DNA of 64,000 nt from Alkalibacter rhizosphaerae (GCF_017352215.1 NZ_CP071444.1:2385553-2449552); one strand, 5' to 3'; positions 51,270 to 61,109 are shown, counted from the stretch's first letter. Numbers and translations are program-made. Notes: generated by a model from the sequence alone, not told the origin.

Positions 51270-51794
51270 ATGTTGAAAAAAATGATTGCGGTTGGATTGG
51301 TCCTGCTGGTACTGACAAGTGGTGCGGCCTGTTCATCCACGACGGCATTTTCAGAAGATCCTGCCAAGGAAACGCCCACCGATGAGACTGTTGATGCTGG
51401 AGAAAATGTTGGGCAGGGTTTGGGCATTCCAGGGACCTTTGGAGAAATCAAAGAAGTGGTCGGCAACGAAGTGACGTTGCTGTTGATGGCCAATGCAGCA
51501 GAAGAAGAGGCGCCTGTTCCGGGGTCCGGAATGAAACGAGGAAGTCAGGGTGGTGATGTTCTTCGAGAGTACACCGGGGAAGAATTGACGATTTTGATCC
51601 CGGTGGGCACGCCTATCGTCAAGCGGGTGCAACAGAGCCCCACTACGGAAACAGGCACCGGTGCCGGTACTGGTCCTGTAGAGGAAGAAGTGGCATTGAC
51701 GGAACTTGTCAAAGGCTCTACTTTGAAAATATTTTATTATGATGCAGACAAAAAATCCATTGAAAAGATCTTGATCCAACCCCCTAAAAATTAA
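51270..51794 (+). CDS. Small lipoprotein inside the efflux operon
   Basis: A 174-residue predicted lipoprotein with signal MIAVGLVLLVLTSGAAC (lipobox SGAAC). The mature part is acidic, with GEIKEVVGNEVTLLLMA and YTGEELTILIPVGTPIV, and ends IFYYDADKKSIEKILIQP. These resemble part of a barrel-sandwich/OB-type repeat but no family is certain. It lies between the permease and the ATPase genes (25 and 13 bases), an uncommon place. A role as an accessory or substrate-binding subunit is likely from position only. Confidence 0.6.
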   Translation: MLKKMIAVGLVLLVLTSGAACSSTTAFSEDPAKETPTDETVDAGENVGQGLGIPGTFGEIKEVVGNEVTLLLMANAAEEEAPVPGSGMKRGSQGGDVLREYTGEELTILIPVGTPIVKRVQQSPTTETGTGAGTGPVEEEVALTELVKGSTLKIFYYDADKKSIEKILIQPPKN

Positions 51795-51807
51795 AAGGAG
51801 AAACCTT

Positions 51808-52479
51808 ATGGAGCCGCTTATAGAACTCAGCAACATCAACAAGACGTATGGAAAGGAACCGAACAAGGTTTTTGCCCTTAAAAATGTTTCCATGACCATC
51901 GATCCTGGGGAATTTGTAGCCATATTGGGCCCTTCCGGATCGGGCAAAACCACACTGATGAATATCATCGGATTGATCGACAAGCCCGATAACGGAACGT
52001 ATTTCATCGATGGACTGGATATGAAAAAACAACCGGACAGCATCTACTCTGTTTTGAGAAATCAGAAGATCGGGTTCGTCTTTCAAAAATTCAACCTCAT
52101 TGCCAAATACGACGCCCTCTATAACGTGGCATTGCCCTTGCTTTATCGGGGTCATCGTTTTCGCGAGGCCAAACAAATCGCCACGGAAACACTGGAAAGG
52201 GTGGGATTGGGTGATCGGCAGCATCATCGACCCAATGAACTTTCCGGAGGTCAGCAGCAGCGAGTCGCCATTGCCCGTGCTTTGGTGGGATCATCCCCCT
52301 TGATTTTGGCCGACGAACCAACAGGAGCTTTGGACAAAAAAACGGGAGAAGAAATACTGGACCTGTTCGAAGTGTTGAACCAACAGGGAAAAACCATCGT
52401 CATGATCACCCACGACATGAATATTGCAGGGAAAGCCAAGCGGGTGATCAAGGTGGAAGACGGGAATGTCATTTCATAG
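51808..52479 (+). CDS. MacB/LolD-type ABC transporter ATPase
   Basis: A 223-residue nucleotide-binding subunit. Walker A is LGPSGSGKTTLMN, the Q-loop is GFVFQKFNLIAK, the signature is ELSGGQQQRVAIARAL, Walker B is ILADEPTGALD, and the H-loop is MITHDM. It is typical of the MacB family that uses mechanotransmission. AGGAG lies eight bases before the ATG. It is the fourth gene of the adaptor-permease-lipoprotein-ATPase operon. Confidence 0.92.
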   Translation: MEPLIELSNINKTYGKEPNKVFALKNVSMTIDPGEFVAILGPSGSGKTTLMNIIGLIDKPDNGTYFIDGLDMKKQPDSIYSVLRNQKIGFVFQKFNLIAKYDALYNVALPLLYRGHRFREAKQIATETLERVGLGDRQHHRPNELSGGQQQRVAIARALVGSSPLILADEPTGALDKKTGEEILDLFEVLNQQGKTIVMITHDMNIAGKAKRVIKVEDGNVIS

Positions 52480-52523
52480 CGATAACGATCTTTGTGCTAT
52501 AATAAGCACATGGAGGTGAGGTC

Positions 52524-52730
52524 ATGCCAGGTTTGGTCACCTTGGCCGGGGTGTACCTGATATTTCGTGCAGTCATGCGATTTCATGGAAGAATGGTGCC
52601 CCATCATGTAGAAGCTGGAAACAATAGGGAAGATGCAAGGAAGATGCTGAAACGCAATGCAAGGATCGATTTGTTTTGGGGATCCCTGCTGCTCATTTTT
52701 TCCTTCACTCTTTTTTTCATATTTAATTAA
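52524..52730 (+). CDS. Small two-helix membrane protein
   Basis: A 68-residue protein with two hydrophobic segments: VTLAGVYLIFRAVM and FWGSLLLIFSFTLFFIF, with charged NNREDARKMLKRNARID between them. AGGTGAGGTC precedes the ATG. It follows the efflux ATPase by 44 bases and a hairpin follows, so it may be the last gene of that operon. No family recognised. Confidence 0.5.
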   Translation: MPGLVTLAGVYLIFRAVMRFHGRMVPHHVEAGNNREDARKMLKRNARIDLFWGSLLLIFSFTLFFIFN

Positions 52731-52740
52731 TTGGAATCCA

Positions 52741-52780
52741 TAAGGATCCATTGTCAACTTACGTTGGTTATGGATCCTTA
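52741..52780 (+). terminator. Hairpin after the small membrane protein gene
   Basis: TAAGGATCCAT / ATGGATCCTTA, a perfect 11-bp stem with an 18-base loop, but only a weak T run after it. Confidence 0.55.
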
Positions 52781-52873
52781 TTCGTTACTTTTCCATTGTA
52801 AGAACAGTGATAATGCTCTATAATCGACAGTTAAGAAAAACGTTTTTATAAAAAGGATATTGGAGTTGATTCC

Positions 52874-53590
52874 ATGGGAAATATGAAAAAAATAAATGTG
52901 GTGAACCTGGGCACGATGAATTATTCTGAAGCATTGGAAATCCAATTAAAACTAAGAGATTTGCGTGTGGTTGAAAAAATTGAGGATACTCTTCTGATCG
53001 TCGAACACGATCCGGTGCTGACATTGGGAAGCAGTGGAAAGTTGAGCAATATCCTGGTCTCTGAGGAATTTCTAAAATCGAGAGGAATCGATGTGGTTCA
53101 ATTGAGACGCGGGGGTGATGTCACGTATCATGGTCCTGGTCAGATCGTGGGCTATCCCATTGTTCATATGAGGAATTACAATAAGGATGTAAGATCTTTT
53201 GTGCAAAATATGAAACAAACGTTCATCGACCTTTTAAAAGAGGAATTCGGCTTCGAAGCAGAAGGTAAAGATGGAGATCACACCGGAGTTTGGGTAGGCG
53301 AAGAAAAGATCACCGCCATTGGCATTTCCGTCAGCAAGATGGTGACCATGCATGGATTTGCATTCAACGTAAATACGGATCTTAGTCATTTCAAATGGAT
53401 AAATCCATGTGGTTTCCGTGATAAGGGTGTCATTTCCCTGGAAAAGTTGATGGGATCCTCCATGGACATGGAAAAGATGAAACAAAAGACAATGAACTAT
53501 TATTGCAACGCATGTGGTCTGGATCCTCATGAAATGGAAGCAGAGGAATTAATGAAAATGTTGGAGGACAAGTACGATGGAGACTTCTAG
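52874..53590 (+). CDS. lipB: Octanoyltransferase
   Basis: A 238-residue LipB that moves octanoyl from acyl carrier protein to lipoyl domains. Motifs: [19 protein letters not shown], with the active-site region around [24 protein letters not shown] lies eight bases before the ATG. lipA overlaps its 3' end by 14 bases, so the two are co-translated. An alternative salvage route is provided by LplA at 27821. Confidence 0.94.
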   Translation: MGNMKKINVVNLGTMNYSEALEIQLKLRDLRVVEKIEDTLLIVEHDPVLTLGSSGKLSNILVSEEFLKSRGIDVVQLRRGGDVTYHGPGQIVGYPIVHMRNYNKDVRSFVQNMKQTFIDLLKEEFGFEAEGKDGDHTGVWVGEEKITAIGISVSKMVTMHGFAFNVNTDLSHFKWINPCGFRDKGVISLEKLMGSSMDMEKMKQKTMNYYCNACGLDPHEMEAEELMKMLEDKYDGDF

Positions 53591-54437
53591 AAGACCTGAA
53601 TGGCTGAAAATCAAAGTAAATGTAGGAAAATCTCTCGAAGTAACGGATATGCTGCGAAGTTTGGGACTAAATACCGTTTGTGAAGCGGCAAATTGTCCCA
53701 ACAAAGTGGAATGTTTTACAAAGAAAACAGCTACTTTCATGATCCTTGGAAGCAATTGTACGAGAAATTGTACGTTTTGCAATGTCGAAAAACACGAAAC
53801 AACTCCGGTGGACCCTCAGGAACCTGAAAATATTGCCGATGCAATCGAAAAAATGGGAATGAAACACGTAGTGATCACCTCTGTTACAAGAGATGACTTG
53901 AGCGACGGTGGTTCCAACCAATTTGCAGCCGTGATCCAAAAAATAAAAGTACAAAACAAAAAAGTAACGGTGGAAGTTCTAATTCCGGATTTTCAAGGAG
54001 ATCATAAATCGCTTCTGAACGTCATCAAAGCACATCCCGAGATCATAAACCACAATATCGAAACTGTACCCAGGCTGTATTCGGAAGTCAGACCCATGGC
54101 CATCTATGAAAGATCGCTTAAATTATTGGCAAGTGTAAAGAAAGAAGATGAGACGATCATCACCAAATCCGGGATCATGGTCGGATTGGGAGAAACGTAC
54201 GATGAAGTGATGGAAGTCTTTCGAGAACTGCGAAGCGTTGATTGTGACGTACTTACCATTGGGCAGTATCTGGCTCCTTCAAAAGAACATCATGAAGTGG
54301 TAGAATATATACATCCGGAACAATTTGCACTTTATAAAGAGAAGGCATTGGAATTGGGATTCAAATACGTGGCATCCGCTCCCTTTGTTAGAAGCTCCTA
54401 CAATGCTTTTGAAGCGATGGACTCGTTGAAGCAATAG
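53577..54437 (+). CDS. lipA: Lipoyl synthase
   Basis: A 286-residue radical-SAM enzyme that inserts sulfur into octanoyl groups. The auxiliary cluster is [13 protein letters not shown] (C-x4-C-x5-C), the radical-SAM cluster is [13 protein letters not shown] (CxxxCxxC), and the C-terminal RSSYNA ([12 protein letters not shown]) supplies the serine ligand. The length is normal. It starts inside the end of lipB. This pair makes lipoate on proteins; targets are the glycine cleavage or dehydrogenase proteins. Confidence 0.96.
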   Translation: METSRRPEWLKIKVNVGKSLEVTDMLRSLGLNTVCEAANCPNKVECFTKKTATFMILGSNCTRNCTFCNVEKHETTPVDPQEPENIADAIEKMGMKHVVITSVTRDDLSDGGSNQFAAVIQKIKVQNKKVTVEVLIPDFQGDHKSLLNVIKAHPEIINHNIETVPRLYSEVRPMAIYERSLKLLASVKKEDETIITKSGIMVGLGETYDEVMEVFRELRSVDCDVLTIGQYLAPSKEHHEVVEYIHPEQFALYKEKALELGFKYVASAPFVRSSYNAFEAMDSLKQ

Positions 54438-54494
54438 CATAAAGCATACTTCTATTAAATAATCATTTCACGTATAGTTAAGGAGGAGGAACCC

Positions 54495-54983
54495 GTGGGA
54501 ATGTTGCAAGATAGCATCTATGAATATCAAAAACAACTAAAAATGGGTGTTATTCAAAAAGCATATAAGGGGATCATGACATCCTTGTCCGGCATTCGCA
54601 GTCACCTTGAAAAGGCGTACCCTGATTTTAGTGTGAGTGCCCTATATTTTGGTTATATGGACATGTCCTACTTCGCGTTTACGCCGCCAGCGTTGAAAGA
54701 TAAAAATCTGAAGATCGCCATCGTCTATCTACATGAGCAGGGACGATTTGACATTTGGTTGAGCGGTGGCAATCGGAAGATTCAGAAAGAATGGGTGAAA
54801 CGGCTAAAGAACAAGGATTTGGGAGAGTATGCATTGTCCCGGGTCGAACCCGGCATCGATTCCATTGTTGAAGGGATCCTTGTTTCAGCGCCTGATTTTG
54901 ATGATTTGACAGCGTTGGCAAGGCAGATCGAGGATGGTGCGTTGGTTTTCGTGGAAAAGATGAAAACACTGACGGACGAATAG
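54495..54983 (+). CDS. DUF7000 family protein
   Basis: A 162-residue protein resembling the DUF7000 family: DSIYEYQKQLKMGVIQKAYK, the core YPDFSVSALYFGYMDMSYFA and the tail IWLSGGNRKIQKEW. No activity is known. The GTG start follows AGGAGGAGGAACCC. It sits 57 bases after lipA and ends in a terminator shared with the convergent MMPL gene. Confidence 0.7.
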   Translation: MGMLQDSIYEYQKQLKMGVIQKAYKGIMTSLSGIRSHLEKAYPDFSVSALYFGYMDMSYFAFTPPALKDKNLKIAIVYLHEQGRFDIWLSGGNRKIQKEWVKRLKNKDLGEYALSRVEPGIDSIVEGILVSAPDFDDLTALARQIEDGALVFVEKMKTLTDE

Positions 54984-54987
54984 AAAA

Positions 54988-55016
54988 GCCCTGGGAAAAA
55001 TCCCAGGGTCTTTTTT
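54988..55016. terminator. Terminator between the DUF7000 and MMPL genes
   Basis: GCCCTGGGA / TCCCAGGGT with an AAAA loop then TTTTTT; the opposite strand is less T-rich. Confidence 0.82.
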
Positions 55017-57864
55017 ATTCAGACAGCGTGATCTCTTGAAGGATCGCTTTCTTTTCTTTTTTGCTCAAGAGGAATCGGTCAAATAGGTAAAGGATGGATG
55101 GCAGTACCAAAAAGGTACTCACCAAAGCAAGTGAAATGTTGATGACGGTCATCATTCCGAAATCTTTCAATATAACAAACTCGGAGAACATCAACACGGA
55201 GAAGCCGCCTATGGTGGTCAGACCGGATGCCAATACTGCTTTTCCGATCATTCGAATGGAAGTGATCATGGCTTCCATTTTGTCTTCTCCTTTTCTTCTT
55301 TCCTCCAAATATCGCTCCATGACCATGACCGTCATTTCCGTACCCATTCCAAGGATCAAAGCACCCAAGGTCGCGGTGATGGGGGTGTAATTCAAACCCA
55401 GTATGGTCATGGCTCCGGAACTCATCCCAATGATCATCACCACGGGCAAGAGCGGGATGAGAGCTTTAAAGAGGTTTCTGTAAATGATCAGTAATGCGAC
55501 AAATACCAGACCCAAGCCGATCAGCGTCATCTCCACCCGACCGGAAGTCAGTCCTTTTACCATTTCCACATCCAAGACGCTTTTACCGGTGATGCTCACG
55601 TCCACTGGCGCATCGGAGATGTCATTTTTTAAATCAGCGATGAAGGTTTGAAGTTTTTCTGTAGGCAGATAGGCGATCTCCACGATCATGATCGCTTCGT
55701 TCCGGTCTTCGTTGACAAACATTTTGCGTTGCTCTTTCGGAAGGTCCAGTATCTTTTCCTCCAGGGAGCGAGAGTCGTCATCCTCCTCCAAGGTCATATT
55801 TCCAACGGGGGTCAGGATGGAATTGACATCGACCACCACATCCGGATACTCGTTTTGCAGTTTTTCACCAGTTCCCGCCATCCATGCCAGGGAGTCTTCT
55901 GCAAGAATGTCATCATCTTTCAGGTAAAGAATGACTTGTTCCGTGGATCCGACGGTATCCCGGATGTAGCGAATGTCCTCCAGTGCTTCCATGTCCTGGG
56001 GCATGAAATTTTCTATATTGCTTTCCACGCCGATTTTGCTGTCAAAAGAAAATCCGATGGAAGCAACTACAATGGCTAGGACAAAGATGATCACGGAAAA
56101 CTTGATGACAACTCGTGTAGAAAAAGCAAACAAGCGGTCCAATAATGGGGTTTTTGCATGTACATCTTTTTTGGGCTTCATTTCCGTGACATCTGCAAAG
56201 TCATCCCTCAATTTCAAGATACTCATGAGAATGAAAATACTTCCTATGAAACTGACTACCACACCGATGGTCAGCATCTTGCCAAAATCCTGGATCATGG
56301 GAACTGGAGATGCATACAGGGAAATAAATCCCAGGAAGGTAGCAAGGACTGCTACGGCAACGGCTTTTCCAATGTGGGTGATGGTCGTTTTGACGGATTT
56401 GTCTTCTTCGTACCGATTATGGAACTGGATGGAATAATCGATGCCCAACCCGATAAGGATGGGGAATACGGCCATGGAAACCATGGTGATGGGAACATTG
56501 ATCCAGCCCATCAGCCCCAGAGTGGCAATAACGGAGATCATGATGATCCCAAGACTCAGGATCCGCCACTTGACCTTAAAGATCAAGGTCAGGATCACCA
56601 GCATGATCGCTACAGCAGCCATGACCATCATTTGCATGTTGCGTTGCATCTCCGACCGTAGGGAAGCATCCAACACCGGCTTGCCGGATATGGTATAGTT
56701 CACGGTTTCAAAAGATTCTTTCGACATCATTTCTGTCAAGGTAGCAACGATTTTGTCTTTTTCACTGTCAGGAACGTTTCCTTCCAGTTTCGCCACCATG
56801 AGTACATGCTGATCATCCACGACGACTTGAGAGAATACGGAGCGCAATACCCCTTCATCGTACAACATTTCATCGATTTCACTTTGCAAGACGGGAATAT
56901 CGGCAACCATCATCTGACTTTTTACATAAAAAGTATGCAGCGCCTCCGAGATCTCCTCCAGATTTGCACCGATCTCGATGAATCCATCTGCCATTTCCTT
57001 GATTTCGTCCGGATCGACCCCTTTGGACAGTTGGTCCTTCATGGAGCTGGTTTCCTGAACAAGATTTGTTTGGATGTTTTCAAGAGCACCTGCAGTTTGT
57101 TGGGCGCCCTCACTCAAGCTGCCAGTTTTTGTCCCCATGGTTTCGATGCCTTTGGCACTTTGGGCGATGTTCTGAGATATTGTTTGGAGCTTCATTTGCA
57201 GTTCCGGATTTTGTGCTACGGAAGTTCCAAGCATTTCCAGTTGTTTGGATGCTTCTCCCAAGCCACCTGCCGCCTGCAGCAAACCATCTTGGAGCTGCAA
57301 GGATCCACCGGACAATTGTTTCTGGCCATCGATCAGTTTGTCGAATGCAACAGTCACAGAAGATAGAGAATTCAATTTTTCCGCCATTTCCTCGGGATCC
57401 ATCAATTCCTTGCTGTTCAATTCGTTGCCGACTTCCGTTAGTTTTTCGCCAACTTCCTGCAAACCGTCTCCGATCTCAAAAACGGCTTCCCGGATCTGAT
57501 CACCCTGAAACGCGGTTATTTGATGGATCATGCTGGCTGGTGAAACGAAGGAATATATGTTTTCGTTGTAACTCAATTCTTTTTCCATGTTCCACATTTT
57601 TTGAATATTTTCGGAAGAAAACAGGGTTTCCAGATCGTCACCTTCGAAAAGGATCAGGATGGAGTCGGAACCGAATGATTCCTCCATTTCCTTGTTGTCG
57701 ATATAAACAGGGTTGTCGCTTTGAACCAATGTTTCATTTCCCGTAGAAAGCCCGATGTTTCGCACACCGGTGATCAGGATCCCAAAAACCAAGAGGGAAA
57801 TGAGCAGGACCTTGATGGGTCTTTTTTCGATCAATTTGCCGAGACTTGCAAAAATGTTATGCAT
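55015..57864 (-). CDS. MMPL/RND-family transporter
   Basis: A 949-residue RND-type exporter with two MMPL domains, about 12 membrane helices, and two large outside loops. The first loop (residues about 50-360) has a helical, coiled-coil-like part (MKDQLSKGVDPDEIKEMADG). GLGIDYSIQFHNRYEED in the first half and GMGTEMTVMVMERYLEERR in the second are the conserved family helices. Such proteins move lipids, peptides or drugs. The ATG at 57864 has AGGAGG and overlaps the upstream TetR gene by eight bases, so it is under that repressor. Confidence 0.88.
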   Translation of the reverse strand: MHNIFASLGKLIEKRPIKVLLISLLVFGILITGVRNIGLSTGNETLVQSDNPVYIDNKEMEESFGSDSILILFEGDDLETLFSSENIQKMWNMEKELSYNENIYSFVSPASMIHQITAFQGDQIREAVFEIGDGLQEVGEKLTEVGNELNSKELMDPEEMAEKLNSLSSVTVAFDKLIDGQKQLSGGSLQLQDGLLQAAGGLGEASKQLEMLGTSVAQNPELQMKLQTISQNIAQSAKGIETMGTKTGSLSEGAQQTAGALENIQTNLVQETSSMKDQLSKGVDPDEIKEMADGFIEIGANLEEISEALHTFYVKSQMMVADIPVLQSEIDEMLYDEGVLRSVFSQVVVDDQHVLMVAKLEGNVPDSEKDKIVATLTEMMSKESFETVNYTISGKPVLDASLRSEMQRNMQMMVMAAVAIMLVILTLIFKVKWRILSLGIIMISVIATLGLMGWINVPITMVSMAVFPILIGLGIDYSIQFHNRYEEDKSVKTTITHIGKAVAVAVLATFLGFISLYASPVPMIQDFGKMLTIGVVVSFIGSIFILMSILKLRDDFADVTEMKPKKDVHAKTPLLDRLFAFSTRVVIKFSVIIFVLAIVVASIGFSFDSKIGVESNIENFMPQDMEALEDIRYIRDTVGSTEQVILYLKDDDILAEDSLAWMAGTGEKLQNEYPDVVVDVNSILTPVGNMTLEEDDDSRSLEEKILDLPKEQRKMFVNEDRNEAIMIVEIAYLPTEKLQTFIADLKNDISDAPVDVSITGKSVLDVEMVKGLTSGRVEMTLIGLGLVFVALLIIYRNLFKALIPLLPVVMIIGMSSGAMTILGLNYTPITATLGALILGMGTEMTVMVMERYLEERRKGEDKMEAMITSIRMIGKAVLASGLTTIGGFSVLMFSEFVILKDFGMMTVINISLALVSTFLVLPSILYLFDRFLLSKKEKKAILQEITLSE

Positions 57865-58417
57865 GTCGCTCCTCCTTAGATATGTAGTCAAAAATCATTT
57901 CTGTTAGATCTTTCATGTACGCTTCCGCAATTTTTTGATCGATCACCGGAAGATACAAGAAAGACAATATGGAACCCATCACAAGCCGCAACACGAATTC
58001 GCGCTGGTCGGCAGGAATTCCTATTTTTTTAAAAATAACCATGAACTTTTGGGTCATGATCTGCATGAGACTTTCTTCTTTGAAATCCGAAATGAATGCC
58101 GCTTCCGACAAAACCAGTTTTACCAGGGAATGGTTCTGGGAGATGGTTTTGATCCGTTCTGTCAGTAGACGTTTCATGGTTGCCTTAGGGTCCGATGTTT
58201 TGTCAGCATCCATTGCAACCTCCATGGTATCCATGAAAACCGGTTCGATGCATTTCATAAAAATCTCCTGCTTGGACGAAAAGTGCCGGAACAAGGTGAC
58301 TTCCGATATTTTTGCCTGTTTTGCAATGGCTGCAGTGGTGGTACCCTTGTAGCCCAGTTGGGTAAACAATTGCAAAGCGCTTTTTAAAATCTGTTCTTGT
58401 CTTTCTGATTTTTTCAT
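57857..58417 (-). CDS. TetR-family transcriptional regulator
   Basis: A 186-residue TetR repressor: the helix-turn-helix is TTTAAIAKQAKISEVTLFRH, followed by FSSKQEIFMKCI; the C-terminal ligand domain is helical. The ATG at 58417 has GGAGG five bases upstream. Its gene overlaps the MMPL transporter start, and a perfect 16-bp palindrome lies 15 bases upstream. It thus most likely represses its own operon and releases on binding an MMPL substrate. Confidence 0.9.
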   Translation of the reverse strand: MKKSERQEQILKSALQLFTQLGYKGTTTAAIAKQAKISEVTLFRHFSSKQEIFMKCIEPVFMDTMEVAMDADKTSDPKATMKRLLTERIKTISQNHSLVKLVLSEAAFISDFKEESLMQIMTQKFMVIFKKIGIPADQREFVLRLVMGSILSFLYLPVIDQKIAEAYMKDLTEMIFDYISKEERHA

Positions 58418-58431
58418 TGGAACCTCCATAA

Positions 58432-58447
58432 AAGTAAGTACTTACTT
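58432..58447. promoter_or_regulatory. Perfect 16-bp palindromic TetR operator
   Basis: AAGTAAGTACTTACTT is a perfect 16-base palindrome immediately upstream of the TetR/MMPL operon. Binding by the TetR protein is inferred. Confidence 0.75.
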
Positions 58448-58562
58448 ACATTACACGATGAAACAAATATTGTCAATGGAGAAAGGAAAGAAATGCATCA
58501 AATGTTTCAAAAACGGGTATATTTTATCATGAGATCAACATAAAAGGGAGGAGGTCCGCACT

Positions 58563-59261
58563 GTGGATAATGTGCGTCGTGTGCTGGTCGCAGTTTTTGT
58601 ACCATTGACTTTTATGATTTTGGGTTTCAACCAATTGTTTGCCTTGGAATCTCCGGCCTTGTACTTGAAATTTGGGGCTCGGCTGTTGATGGTTCTGTCC
58701 GTTGTGCTGGTCAAAAAAAGATATCTGGAACAGAAGCTGTTGGCCTTGGCGTTTCTCGCTTCTTTGTTTTCCGATTTCTTTTTTTCTTTTCTATTGGCAT
58801 TGCGGCCGGACTTTCCCAATAGGGACCTTTACGGCATCGTCGGGTTCATCGTTGCCTATTTGTTTCTTATTACCGCATTCCAGCGGCATTTTCAGATCAC
58901 TAAAAAGGAAGTCTTGACGGCTGTTCCATTTGTTGGCGTCTTTCTCGTCATACTCTACCTTTTGTTGCCTTACGCCAGTGGTGCCATGCTGGTGTCCGCC
59001 ATTTCCTTGGGCGTTATTCTATGCTACACCGTGACGACCATGATCGCCACGACTTATCGTGGATTTTTTAACAAAAAAGTCGCTTTTATGATTGCTTCAG
59101 CAGGAGTCATACTGTTCATCAGCGATATGGTAGTGGCATATTCCATCTTTCATCCCGTGTACAAGGAGTTTTTTCTGTGGAAGGAAAATGCCATTTGGAT
59201 CACCTACATGTTTGGCTGGTTGTTGTTGCTTGTCGTATGTACGGAGACGGAGATCCGATGA
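58563..59261 (+). CDS. YhhN-family membrane protein (lysoplasmalogenase-like)
   Basis: A 232-residue membrane protein with about eight hydrophobic segments and YhhN-family marks: SLFSDFFFSFLLALRPDF and RDLYGIVGFIVAYLF, then ILFISDMVVAYSIF with the conserved Asp residues thought to be catalytic. Some members hydrolyse the vinyl-ether bond of lysoplasmalogen. Plasmalogens exist in anaerobic clostridia, so the role fits, but it is unproven here. The GTG start has GGAGGAGG upstream. It is a one-gene unit, divergent from the TetR/MMPL operon. Confidence 0.7.
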   Translation: MDNVRRVLVAVFVPLTFMILGFNQLFALESPALYLKFGARLLMVLSVVLVKKRYLEQKLLALAFLASLFSDFFFSFLLALRPDFPNRDLYGIVGFIVAYLFLITAFQRHFQITKKEVLTAVPFVGVFLVILYLLLPYASGAMLVSAISLGVILCYTVTTMIATTYRGFFNKKVAFMIASAGVILFISDMVVAYSIFHPVYKEFFLWKENAIWITYMFGWLLLLVVCTETEIR

Positions 59262-59363
59262 GACCTGGATCCTAAGCTGATCAACTGTTTGAAAAGCATT
59301 GGTCAAAATTTCTCCTGAAGTACTTTGAACAAGGGTATAATACAAATAGAGGAGTGATGCAAA

Positions 59364-61085
59364 ATGGATGACAATCAAAACGAACCGAGAAGTTTCAAAC
59401 TAAAGTTTGACTTTTTTAAAAATCGAAATAAAGGCGCTTCAAAAGAAGGCACCCAAGGTTTTAAAGAAAAGATGGGAGATTTTAAAGATACCATCGTCAT
59501 GCGGGACAGCAATCGGAAGGGAGCTCATCCCGTCATCACGATCCTTGCCACCATCGTGATCGTCTTTCTGGTTTTTTTCATAACCTTACCTGCATTGAAT
59601 TTTATGTCACCTGAGTTTTATTCGTTTCTGATCATGACGGTTCTTGTGTATAATGGATTGAATTTTTTAATAGGGAAAATGCCTGTATTTCGAACGGGAT
59701 TTGTTTCTGCCATAATCATTGGACTGCTGATCGTTGTGCCTACCGTACTTGTGTTTTTTTCTCACCCCTTGTTTCGGGCGAAAGCATATGCGCAACTCAT
59801 TCCAGTGACAGACGCCAACTTTGGAGACACTGTCAAGGAAATCAGCTACGACAAGGTGCCGGTGGTAGACAGGGAAGCAGCAGCAGTGATCGGTGCCCGG
59901 CAAATGGGTTCTGTTCAGGAAGTCGTCTCACAATTTGAAATCAACGACAACTATGCCCAGATCAATATCGAGGGCATTCCAGTGCGGGTTACGCCGTTGT
60001 CATATTCGGATCTCATCAAGTACATCATCAATGCAAAAAATGGGATCCCGTATTATGTTAAAGTGGATATGGCTACCCAGGAAGCAGACTTGGTAAAGTT
60101 GGTCAACCCACTTAAATATTCCAAAAGTGACATTCTGATGCGGGATGTCACGCGACATATCCGGTTTAAGTTTCCAACGAAAATATTTGGCGAAACAAAC
60201 TTCGAAGTGGATGATGAAGGAAATGGGTATTACATTACTTCCGTTCTCACCAAACGGATCGGTTTCCTCCGAGGAACGGACGTCCAGGGAGCTATTGTGA
60301 CCAATGGAAGCAGCGGCGAATCCATCTTTTATGATGTTGCCGACGTTCCCACCTGGGTCGATCGTGTTTATCCTTCAGATCTGATCATTCAGCAATTGGA
60401 TTTTCGAGGAAAACTGACCGGTGGGTTCATCAATTCCATTATCGGCCAAAAAAATGTCACACGTACAACACAAGGGTATAATTACGTACCTTTGAATGAT
60501 GATATTTATCTTTTCACCGGGGTGACATCGATCCGAAGCGATTCCTCCAACCTGGGTTTTTACTTTGTGAACTTGAGAACCAAGGAAGCAAAATTTTTCT
60601 CAGTACCCTCTGCAGATGAGGTATCGGCCATGAATTCCGCCAGAGGACAGATCCAAGAGAAAAATTACACGCCGGCATTTCCGATCCTCTTGAATATCAA
60701 GGATCGTCCCATTTACCTTATCGGGTTGAAAGATGCTTCCGGTCTGGCAAAGATGTTTGCGTTGGTGGATGCGGAAAATTATCAGAATGTGATCGTGGGA
60801 AACACGGTTCAGGAAGTCATGAATCAATACAATATACGAACCGATACTTCCAACAAACCCGGTGCCGATGCCAACGAACGAAGCATTCTGATCGAAGAGA
60901 TCCAAAGCGTGGTGATCGATGGCAATACCCACTTCTTCATACGAGCAAAAGATGATCCGGTCATTTATGCGGGTACGGCAAAGACCCTGGGACCAGCCAT
61001 GGCATTTGCAAAACCGGGGGATACATTAAAAGTCTACGGAAATCCCAGGGGAGATCAGTTTGACATTCTGGAGATCAGGGATTGA
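59364..61085 (+). CDS. Large uncharacterised membrane-anchored protein
   Basis: A 573-residue protein. Residues 1-50 are charged and cytosolic (FKLKFDFFKNRNKGASKEGT), three hydrophobic segments follow (HPVITILATIVIVFLVFFIT, FLIMTVLVYNGLNFLIG and FVSAIIIGLLIVVPTVLVFF), and about 440 residues lie outside, rich in beta structure. Recognisable conserved parts are YPSDLIIQQLDFRGKLTGGF and YNYVPLNDDIYLFTGVTS. I recall similar hypothetical proteins in other Firmicutes but no named function. GAGGAG precedes the ATG. It lies 25 bases before the likely CTG start of the transporter gene. Confidence 0.6.
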   Translation: MDDNQNEPRSFKLKFDFFKNRNKGASKEGTQGFKEKMGDFKDTIVMRDSNRKGAHPVITILATIVIVFLVFFITLPALNFMSPEFYSFLIMTVLVYNGLNFLIGKMPVFRTGFVSAIIIGLLIVVPTVLVFFSHPLFRAKAYAQLIPVTDANFGDTVKEISYDKVPVVDREAAAVIGARQMGSVQEVVSQFEINDNYAQINIEGIPVRVTPLSYSDLIKYIINAKNGIPYYVKVDMATQEADLVKLVNPLKYSKSDILMRDVTRHIRFKFPTKIFGETNFEVDDEGNGYYITSVLTKRIGFLRGTDVQGAIVTNGSSGESIFYDVADVPTWVDRVYPSDLIIQQLDFRGKLTGGFINSIIGQKNVTRTTQGYNYVPLNDDIYLFTGVTSIRSDSSNLGFYFVNLRTKEAKFFSVPSADEVSAMNSARGQIQEKNYTPAFPILLNIKDRPIYLIGLKDASGLAKMFALVDAENYQNVIVGNTVQEVMNQYNIRTDTSNKPGADANERSILIEEIQSVVIDGNTHFFIRAKDDPVIYAGTAKTLGPAMAFAKPGDTLKVYGNPRGDQFDILEIRD

Positions 61086-61109
61086 TCTTAGTGAAAGGAG
61101 GGGATCAAA

